From the NCBI GenBank assembly GCA_937930625.1, contig CALHBW010000206.1:1-10836 (forward strand): 10,836 nt of DNA, in the 5' to 3' direction. The notes under the pieces were generated by a model. The model was not told the origin of the DNA. It was given only the letters and a program-made list of their open reading frames with translations, and did no database searches. The first letter of the stretch is position 1. Each line of letters opens with the position of its first letter. Source of the stretch: an uncultured Saprospiraceae bacterium (GTDB lineage: Bacteria; Bacteroidota; Bacteroidia; Chitinophagales; Saprospiraceae). Shown here in pieces: positions 1-5,933 of this stretch. Position numbers and translations under genes: made by a program.

Positions 1-558
1 AAGGTGATGGATGAGAAGGATTTACTGATTGAAGGCGATTTTATTCCTGTGAATAAATTGAAAAATACCATTACGGCGGCTTGTCGGATTCATCATTTTG
101 AATGGGCGGAAAAAGCGATTGAGAAGTACCATGATTTTATCCGAAAATCAGTGCGAGAGAGTGTGTATCATTTCAATTTGGGTGTTATTTCCTTTTATAA
201 AAATGATTACAAACAAGCAATACATCATTTTGTGCGTGTAGAAAATGTCAACTTGAATTATGACATTGACAGTCGCATGATGATGATGAAATCGCACTAT
301 GAAATCGACAAAGAATACGACGAGCGCACCCTGCAAATTTTCCGTTCTACCGAGCGTTTTTTTAATGCCAATCAGTCATTGAGTAGCATTGATAAGAGGG
401 CGTATAAAAACTTTATTCGTACCCTCATCAATGTGTATCGCATCCGTCATCGAGCCACCAAAATGACTTTGGAAAGCATCAAAGAAAAATTGAATCGACA
501 GGAAGTGAATAGTGATAAAAAGTGGTTGGAGGAGAAGATAGCCGGATTGAATATTTAA
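1..558 (+). CDS. Helical TPR-like protein of unknown function, C-terminal part (5' end outside window)
   Basis: The reading frame is open from base 1, so the true start lies upstream; the GTG at 4 and ATG at 7 are internal codons. About 185 residues are visible. They align end to end with residues about 305-484 of the complete protein at 8876-10357: both have LLI-G, a K-K-ITAAC stretch, a WAE-A-E-Y helix, a LG-I-FYK-DY helix, FIR-LIN and the identical ending SDKKWLEEKI. The visible part is almost all amphipathic helix with TPR-like helix pairs. It has no signal peptide, membrane segment or catalytic motif, so a cytoplasmic scaffold or interaction role is plausible, but this is inference. I do not recognise a named family. 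It converges on the LRR protease gene across a 61-base gap. Identity as a real gene is certain; function is unknown. Confidence 0.85.
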   Translation, partial: KVMDEKDLLIEGDFIPVNKLKNTITAACRIHHFEWAEKAIEKYHDFIRKSVRESVYHFNLGVISFYKNDYKQAIHHFVRVENVNLNYDIDSRMMMMKSHYEIDKEYDERTLQIFRSTERFFNANQSLSSIDKRAYKNFIRTLINVYRIRHRATKMTLESIKEKLNRQEVNSDKKWLEEKIAGLNI

Positions 559-619
559 CAGAGGAAGACACCTCCGCACAAGCGCGAAGATGCTTCCATA
601 GCCATCTATCTATAAATCT
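559..619. other. Short convergent spacer
   Basis: This 61-base gap separates two convergent stop codons. It is mixed in composition and holds only weak inverted repeats (for example GGAAG near 564 and CTTCC near 594), with no T-tract hairpin on either strand. I see no convincing terminator and no small gene. Confidence 0.5.
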
Positions 620-3600
620 TTAATTTCCGTCACAATCCTCAATAGTTCCTGAAAACTCTGTTCCAATCGGCACCTCAAATCCACTATTGAGGATAATCGT
701 TTCTGCTGCCTTAAATTCTACATTTCCATTGACTGTTCCATCCGAATTGATGGCTGTACTTGCTTGATAAGTTCCGGTATAAATCATATCGTTTGGAGTA
801 AGTAATGTAGGACATGGACTTACCTCACAGTCTATCGGATTGCCGTTGGCATCGTGGATTGGTAGATATTGCCCTTCTATTTCGATAGATATAGTTTGGG
901 CATTCTCAGCTGCATCAGTGACAGTAACCGTATAAGTTCCGGGCGTAAGACCTTGAATTTCAGCAGTATTCGCTCCCGTATTCCAAGAGTAGGTGTAAGC
1001 ATCTATTCCACCAATGACATTTACCCGAGCCGAGCCTGCCATGAAACACTGTGCGTGGGTGGCAGTGACGCTGAGTTGAAATGTACCTTGTAGTGCTTCT
1101 TCGGTAATATAACTACTAAGTAAACTACCACTACCAATATTGTATAGCTCTTCTTCGATATTGAGCATACCACCTCGCCGGGTATCAACCGTAATAGGTC
1201 CGTTAGGCAAGTCGTCCAATACTACAATTGCCTCTAGAATACCTATCTGTCCACTTATAGTGTGATTCTCTTTGTCGGTATAAGTAATTGCGGTGCTGAA
1301 GGTATTGGTAGTTGAATCAAATCGCTCAAAGTAACTTTCACCGGATAGGGGTGAATCAGAAAAGTCCATAAAGGCATCATATACTTTCAATTGATTAAAA
1401 TGAACATCAAATACCCAACCGTGGGCTTCCGGTATCGTATCCTGACTATTGAGGTAAACAGCATACTGCAACCGCCTGAGCGTATCTGAGTTGATAGTAT
1501 CATTAATCATGTTCAATAACTCTAACCCATAACTGGCAGTACTTTGACGATAGTTTAGTGGCTTAAAATCGTGTGTTTTGCCATAATTAATCACATTCGC
1601 CTGCAAATCCAGATTATCTACCACACCGCTACCGTCAGCGTCTTGATGCTTACCATTGATACCCATTATGGATTGCTGCCATTCTTTGCTGTATTGTCCT
1701 GCAAAATCAGTGCTTATTACACTACGTGGTGTTCCCGTATTTCCATATGCCAAACCCCAAAAGAGTACATCATCCATATTAACAATACCATCAAAATTGA
1801 GGTCTCCGGGAAACACCAAATCGCATGAGCCTAAATCTTCCAGACAAAAATCTTCCCAGTCTGCATCAAAATTATTCCCATCGCTGATATAAGTATTGAT
1901 ACCGAATTGTAATTGGTCGCAAAGATTAGTCATATCTGACGGATAACAACCCGTCAAATCATTTGATTGAATACCGAGATAAATCAAATTGTGCAAATCG
2001 CCAAGTCCGGGCGGCAATTCGCCTGTAAGTTGGTTGTAGCCGAGTCCTAAATGAGTCAGTGTACTTATTTGTGTCAATTCAAGCGGAATATTGCCTGTTA
2101 ATTGATTATTGAACAGCCACAATTGACGCAAGCTGTACATTCCATTCCATTCGGGTGGAATATTACCCGTAATTTGATTATCATATAAATACAACCGACT
2201 TATACTTTTCAAAGTATCTAATTCGGGTGGTAGCGTTCCAACTAATTGATTTTCAGACAAGTCAATCTGTCTGACACAACCATTTTCATTGAGCGTAATG
2301 CCGTACCATGTGTTCATTGGTTGTTGAAGATTCCATATTGTGTCCCAATTTGCACCATTCGTAGAATTATATAGTGCGACCAGTGCCAATGAATCGCTTT
2401 GTCGGCACATTTCAGGCGTACACAAGCCCGCGTCGTTGGCACAGAAAGCGTTCCATGAGGCATCAAAATTATTTCCTGTGTCAATATTTTCCGCAGATAA
2501 AGAATCATTATTACAGAGGTTTCGCAAATTCGCAGCAAAACAACCATCCAATTGATTATTTTTTACACTCAAATGAATGAGCTTGTCCAGATTGCCCAAT
2601 TCGGCAGGAAAGCTGCCTGTGAGTTGATTGCTACCTATTCCCAAGTGAGTCAGGCTTGGCAAATTACCGAGTTCGGGTGGTATATTTCCTGTTAAAAAAT
2701 TACTAAAAAGCCAGAGGTGTTGCAAGCTATACAAGCTAGTCAATTCAGTAGGAATACTACCCGTTAGCGCATTATTACTCAAATATAATCTCTCCAAACT
2801 ACTCAAATCACCAAGCTCAATAGGAATATTACCTGTCAAATTATTATTCCGTAAATCAACAATACTTACACAAGCATTTGCATTGAGTGTGATGCCATGC
2901 CATGCGGTCATCGGGGCGTTGAGATTCCATGAAGTCGTCCAGTTTTCGCCGTCCGTTGCATCATACAAAGTCACGAGGTTTAGCGAATCATTTTGCCGAC
3001 AATTTGTAGGCAGACAAAAGCCCTCCCCATCGTTACAAAAATTTTCCCAAGTCTTATCAAAATTATTTCCTGTACTGATATTTTGTGTGATTAATTGGTT
3101 ACATAAACTTGCAAGAGAAAGGTCAAAACAGCCGGTCAGACTATTATTTTGCAAACCCAAATGAATCAAATTCGGTAAATATCCCAATTCCGGTGGAATA
3201 CCTCCTGTAAGTTGATTGCTCCCCAAACCGAGGCGTGTCAAGCTACCTAAGTTGCCGATTTCGGATGGTATTTCTCCTGTTAATTGATTAGAAAACAACC
3301 ATAATTGATTCAGATTGAGTAGGTTGCCAAGTTCCGTAGGTATCGCGCCTGTGAGTTGATTACTTTGCAAATACAAGCGTTGAAGGCTTGCCAATCTGCC
3401 AATTTCGGGTGGTATTGTCCCATTCAATTCATTATCGTGAAGGTCAATTTGCGTGACACAGCCGTATTCATTGAGGGTGATGCCGTACCAAGTCGTCATA
3501 GGGTCGTCAAGAAGCCATTTGTTTGTCCAGTCTGTACCATTAGTGGTATTGTATAGGGTTACAAGGGCAAGCGAATCTGTCTGTTGGCAACTGTACAGGT

Positions 3601-5476
3601 CACATCCTCCTGTACCGTTATAGCAGAAATCTGACCATAAGGCAAGAAAATTATTACCTGTATTAATGTTATCCTCTGTTATTGAGTCGCATAAACTGTA
3701 TAAATTTTCATCAAAACAGCCGTATAAATCATTGTTTTTGATAGAAAAATGAATGAGATTAATCAAATTTCCGATTTCCGACGGAATCGTTCCGGTGAGT
3801 TGGTTGCTGCCCAATCCCAAGTGCGTAAGATTGGTTAGGTTGCCGAGTTCGGGCGGTATATTTCCGCTTAATTGATTGTTAAAAAGCCAGAGGTGTTGAA
3901 GATGATTCAGATTGGCAAATTCCGGCGGTAGCTCTCCTGTCAAATTATTGTTGAACAAATCAAGGCGTTGAACACAACCCTCGGCATTGAGCGTAACACC
4001 GTGCCAAGTGTCCATTGGTTGTTGAAGATTCCATATTGTGTCCCAATTTTGTCCATTGGTTTTATTAAAAATTGTCACCAAATTCAACGAATCACTTAGA
4101 CGACATTCAGGTGCTAAACCTACCTGAATCAGCGCATTATATAGGTTAAGTCTGCCATTACTCACACATTTTCCGTCCAATACTGCCAGTGAATCAACGG
4201 ACTTAATCAAAGCATCTTTGATGTCGGTGTAAGGGAGATGGGCTTGGGTTTCCCACAATAACGCACAGGCACCTGCTACGTGTGGGGCAGCCATTGATGT
4301 GCCGCTATAATTAGTATAGCCATCGAAGGGAATACAACTGCGAATAGCAGAACCCGGTGCAGCTAAATCCACGCTTGTTGCGCCAATATTAGAGAAATTA
4401 GAAAGGTGGTCATTGCGGTTGGTAGAGGTTACAGAGACTATGTTTGGGAGGTCATAAGACGAGGGGTAAAAGGGATATATATCATTATTGTTGCCGTATT
4501 GGTTGCCGGCTGCAGCCACGAATATATGACCATTATTTTTCGCATTTTCAATGGCAGCATAAAGTGTTTGGGAATAGCCGCCGCCGCCCCAACTATTATT
4601 GCTAATCGGTATATTCATCTGCACCGCATAATCCAATGCCTGCGCTGCATCTGCACTTGTACCGATACCATTATCGCTAAAAAATTTGAGCGCAACGAGT
4701 TGTACATTCCAAGTGACTCCGGCGATGCCGGTGGCATTATTGCCGCGTGCGCCTACAATGCCTGCTACGTGCGTACCATGCGAGTATCCATCGTAAGGAT
4801 TATTATCATTATTTCTAAAATCCCAACCAATGAAATCGTCGATGAAATCATTTCCATCGTCATCAATACCATTAATATCGTCGGGGTCAAATACCCAAGT
4901 TGTGCCATTCCATTCGAGTACGCGCCCGTCGCCGTCGGCATCTTCGCCGAGGTTTTGCCAAATGTTTTCGGCGAGGTCTTCGTGCGTCCAATCAATACCC
5001 GTGTCGATAATAGCCACCGCCACCGAGGGGCTTTCGGTAGCGATGTCCCAAGCTTCGAGTGCATCAATATCAGCATCTGGGGTTCCGTAGTTTTGTCCGA
5101 TATTGTGTAATGCCCATTGAGTAGGAAAGACGAGGTCGTCGGGGTTGGTGTTCGTTGGCGTTTCCTCCAGAGTGATAATGTAATTGGGTTCGATAAATTC
5201 AATATCCGGGTGGTTTTTGTATTGGTTAATGAGGTGATTGATATCCGACTTGGTACGTGCCTGCGGCACTTCCCATAGTTCGACACCCAAACGCGAAAAG
5301 CTGCGTTTGACACTGCCCGAAAGTTGGTTTTTTAGGTTGGTTTTTTGCGTAATAGTGCGGTCGGGTTTCATTTTAATGAGCAATTCGCCCGGCACATAAT
5401 CTGCTGATTGACCGTACGATAGCGTACAAATACAGCAAAGTAACGTAATGATTGTGTTTGTGAATGTGCGTCTCAT
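620..5476 (-). CDS. Secreted S8 (subtilisin-family) protease with four LRR modules, dockerin-like, SprB and 3-coathanger segments
   Basis: This is a 1618-residue exported serine endopeptidase. A signal peptide (residues 1-23: MRR, hydrophobic core, ends near YGQ) is followed by a fervidolysin-type propeptide (about 26-100). The peptidase domain spans about 115-450, with Asp158 (AIIDTG), His233 (HGTHVAG), oxyanion Asn325 (AAAGN) and Ser394 (GTSMAAPHVAG), so it should be active. Asp-rich loops at about 179-215, between the Asp and the His, look calcium-binding. Four cysteine-framed LRR modules follow (458-1218). Next come a dockerin-like pair of calcium loops (about 1225-1298), a probable cohesin-like beta sandwich (about 1310-1460), a SprB-type repeat (about 1468-1535) and a C-terminal segment resembling the 3-coathanger stack domain (about 1553-1618). 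The LRRs probably bind a target or anchor the enzyme; the substrate is unknown. The start has an A-rich leader without Shine-Dalgarno, usual in Bacteroidota. There is no canonical type A T9SS tail, so the export route after Sec is uncertain. Confidence 0.93.
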   Translation of the reverse strand: MRRTFTNTIITLLCCICTLSYGQSADYVPGELLIKMKPDRTITQKTNLKNQLSGSVKRSFSRLGVELWEVPQARTKSDINHLINQYKNHPDIEFIEPNYIITLEETPTNTNPDDLVFPTQWALHNIGQNYGTPDADIDALEAWDIATESPSVAVAIIDTGIDWTHEDLAENIWQNLGEDADGDGRVLEWNGTTWVFDPDDINGIDDDGNDFIDDFIGWDFRNNDNNPYDGYSHGTHVAGIVGARGNNATGIAGVTWNVQLVALKFFSDNGIGTSADAAQALDYAVQMNIPISNNSWGGGGYSQTLYAAIENAKNNGHIFVAAAGNQYGNNNDIYPFYPSSYDLPNIVSVTSTNRNDHLSNFSNIGATSVDLAAPGSAIRSCIPFDGYTNYSGTSMAAPHVAGACALLWETQAHLPYTDIKDALIKSVDSLAVLDGKCVSNGRLNLYNALIQVGLAPECRLSDSLNLVTIFNKTNGQNWDTIWNLQQPMDTWHGVTLNAEGCVQRLDLFNNNLTGELPPEFANLNHLQHLWLFNNQLSGNIPPELGNLTNLTHLGLGSNQLTGTIPSEIGNLINLIHFSIKNNDLYGCFDENLYSLCDSITEDNINTGNNFLALWSDFCYNGTGGCDLYSCQQTDSLALVTLYNTTNGTDWTNKWLLDDPMTTWYGITLNEYGCVTQIDLHDNELNGTIPPEIGRLASLQRLYLQSNQLTGAIPTELGNLLNLNQLWLFSNQLTGEIPSEIGNLGSLTRLGLGSNQLTGGIPPELGYLPNLIHLGLQNNSLTGCFDLSLASLCNQLITQNISTGNNFDKTWENFCNDGEGFCLPTNCRQNDSLNLVTLYDATDGENWTTSWNLNAPMTAWHGITLNANACVSIVDLRNNNLTGNIPIELGDLSSLERLYLSNNALTGSIPTELTSLYSLQHLWLFSNFLTGNIPPELGNLPSLTHLGIGSNQLTGSFPAELGNLDKLIHLSVKNNQLDGCFAANLRNLCNNDSLSAENIDTGNNFDASWNAFCANDAGLCTPEMCRQSDSLALVALYNSTNGANWDTIWNLQQPMNTWYGITLNENGCVRQIDLSENQLVGTLPPELDTLKSISRLYLYDNQITGNIPPEWNGMYSLRQLWLFNNQLTGNIPLELTQISTLTHLGLGYNQLTGELPPGLGDLHNLIYLGIQSNDLTGCYPSDMTNLCDQLQFGINTYISDGNNFDADWEDFCLEDLGSCDLVFPGDLNFDGIVNMDDVLFWGLAYGNTGTPRSVISTDFAGQYSKEWQQSIMGINGKHQDADGSGVVDNLDLQANVINYGKTHDFKPLNYRQSTASYGLELLNMINDTINSDTLRRLQYAVYLNSQDTIPEAHGWVFDVHFNQLKVYDAFMDFSDSPLSGESYFERFDSTTNTFSTAITYTDKENHTISGQIGILEAIVVLDDLPNGPITVDTRRGGMLNIEEELYNIGSGSLLSSYITEEALQGTFQLSVTATHAQCFMAGSARVNVIGGIDAYTYSWNTGANTAEIQGLTPGTYTVTVTDAAENAQTISIEIEGQYLPIHDANGNPIDCEVSPCPTLLTPNDMIYTGTYQASTAINSDGTVNGNVEFKAAETIILNSGFEVPIGTEFSGTIEDCDGN
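1823..4105 (-). repeat. Four tandem LRR modules inside the protease gene
   Basis: The modules, in protein order, are 3590-4105 (residues 458-629), 3002-3589 (630-825), 2408-3001 (826-1023) and 1823-2407 (1024-1218). Each begins C-x-x-x-DSL-LV-L(or I)-(F or Y), has a W-x(6-8)-P-M-x-x-W-(H/Y)-G-(I/V)-TLN cap and a GCV or ACV, then 24-residue LRRs of the plant-type consensus (LxxLxLxxNxLxGxIPxxLGNL). Each ends with GC(F/Y), LC, a GNNF-x-x-W-x-x-FC segment and a final Cys. Modules 2-4 have five LRRs and cysteine spacings of 43, 110, 9, 22-25 and 7. Module 1 has spacings of 43, 86, 9, 22 and 7, exactly one LRR (24 residues) shorter. The missing unit corresponds to the second LRR (RLYL type). Confidence 0.92.
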
Positions 5477-5540
5477 TTTTTTATTTTTTTGTAAAAATCT
5501 AATTCAAATGCAGCGTAGGAACGATAAAAAGTAATATGTG

Positions 5541-5660
5541 AAGGAAATGCCCCACACCCGTCGGTGTATGGTGGGACATTCCTCGTTGATGTGTGCTTTC
5601 GCACACTCGTGGCTGAGATACCACATCACAAACCACTTCCTTGTTCGCCGACTTTCCGGC
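5541..5660 (-). ncRNA. Candidate structured RNA or leader element upstream of the protease
   Basis: Three or four hairpins are packed into 120 bases of otherwise AT-rich spacer. Hairpin A (5542-5583): about 11 paired bases with one bulged U, then a five-base side bulge, then a perfect 5-bp tip ACACC-GACG-GGTGT. Hairpin B (5591-5606): perfect GTGTGC-GAAA-GCACAC. Hairpin C (5609-5624): GTGG/CCAC with an 8-base loop; B and C could be enclosed by a short GAT/AUC helix (5625-5627 with 5588-5590). Hairpin D (5647-5660): GCCGG-AAAG-TCGGC. Two details favour the minus strand: the loop of B reads GAAA, a GNRA tetraloop, only on that strand, and the one non-Watson-Crick pair in A (5550/5576) is G-U on the minus strand but C-A on the plus. 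It would lie 65-185 bases upstream of the protease start, as a 5' leader or separate small RNA. It matches no riboswitch I recognise; a dispersed genomic repeat is the main alternative. Confidence 0.45.
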
Positions 5661-5680
5661 TCACACACTGTCTATTTTTT

Positions 5681-5708
5681 GAAGTTTAAGTTTAAGTCGA
5701 AGTTTAAA
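5681..5708. repeat. Short AAGTTT minisatellite
   Basis: The sequence is built from AAGTTTAA units: GAAGTTTAAG, TTTAAGTCGA, AGTTTAAA in succession, with degenerate copies (GACTTTTGA, TAACTTTTGA) up to about 5737. It lies directly beside the hairpin cluster. No function is evident; it could be slippage-derived or the edge of a dispersed element. Confidence 0.6.
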
Positions 5709-5822
5709 TTGACTTTTGAGTTATTGTTAACTTTTGATGTAAAAATACCAAATGTGTATTTTATATTTTTTCTGAATTATTCAATCAAATAAAATTTTTT
5801 CATTGATTTATTTTATAATTAA

Positions 5823-5842
5823 TATTGATAATCAATTAGTTA
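5823..5842 (+). repeat. 20-base motif, copy 1 (palindromic core)
   Basis: TATTGATAATCAATTAGTTA is identical to the copy at 8847-8866. It contains the perfect inverted repeat ATTGAT-A-ATCAAT (5824-5836), the kind of symmetry expected of an operator for a dimeric regulator. Unlike copy 2, no plus-strand gene follows this one. Similarity to the copy 2 surroundings, weaker and AT-rich, seems to extend on both sides (about 5783-5882 versus 8799-8901). Confidence 0.6.
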
Positions 5843-5906
5843 ATTCATTTTAAATAAAAATAATTCAAAACATAATACAGATATTCTTATCCGTTACTTC
5901 TCAATA

Positions 5907-5924
5907 ACAGACAAGAATGTCTGT
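5907..5924 (-). terminator. Terminator-like hairpin after the LRR surface protein gene
   Basis: A perfect 7-bp stem ACAGACA/TGTCTGT with a 4-base loop starts 10 bases past the stop codon of the gene at 5934-8672. No long U-tract follows on the minus strand (it continues TATTGAG), so intrinsic termination is only likely, not shown. It would uncouple this gene from the protease gene downstream. Confidence 0.45.
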
Positions 5925-5933
5925 GTTACGTTG

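Larger units (their letters stand above)
5477..5933. other. 457-base spacer with structured and repeat elements, no gene
   Basis: This is the spacer between the stop of the LRR surface protein and the start of the LRR protease, both on the minus strand. Going right to left it contains a hairpin after the upstream gene (5907-5924), a very AT-rich stretch with the shared 20-base motif (5823-5842), a short AAGTTT repeat (5681-5708), a cluster of stable hairpins of higher GC content (about 5541-5660) and the A-rich protease leader (5477-5495). The open plus-strand frame at 5538-5792 translates to low-complexity FKFKSKFK-type sequence over the repeat and is not a credible protein. The protease is likely transcribed from its own promoter in here, but I cannot place its -7 and -33 boxes with confidence. 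Confidence 0.7.

Noticed and set aside
559..619. Bidirectional terminator between the convergent genes
   Set aside because: Only 4-5 bp stems with large loops and no T-tracts are present.
4406..5110. 234-codon plus-strand open frame antisense to the protease catalytic domain
   Set aside because: It is a shadow of a well-supported subtilase frame holding the Asp158, His233 and Asn325 regions; its translation is Ile/Arg/Val-rich with no domain and no plausible start context.
4765..5313. 182-codon minus-strand frame overlapping the protease in another frame
   Set aside because: It lies inside the signal-to-catalytic region of the real gene in a shifted frame and has Thr/Met/Ile-biased composition typical of a shadow. 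The main frame is intact, so it is not a frameshift remnant.
5541..5740. Insertion sequence or MITE with terminal inverted repeats
   Set aside because: I looked for matching ends around the hairpin cluster and AAGTTT repeat and found no convincing terminal inverted repeats or target-site duplication; a dispersed non-TIR repeat is still possible.
5538..5792. 84-codon plus-strand open frame in the large spacer
   Set aside because: It runs through the hairpin cluster and the AAGTTT repeat, giving low-complexity FKFKSKFK-type residues; nothing suggests a real protein.
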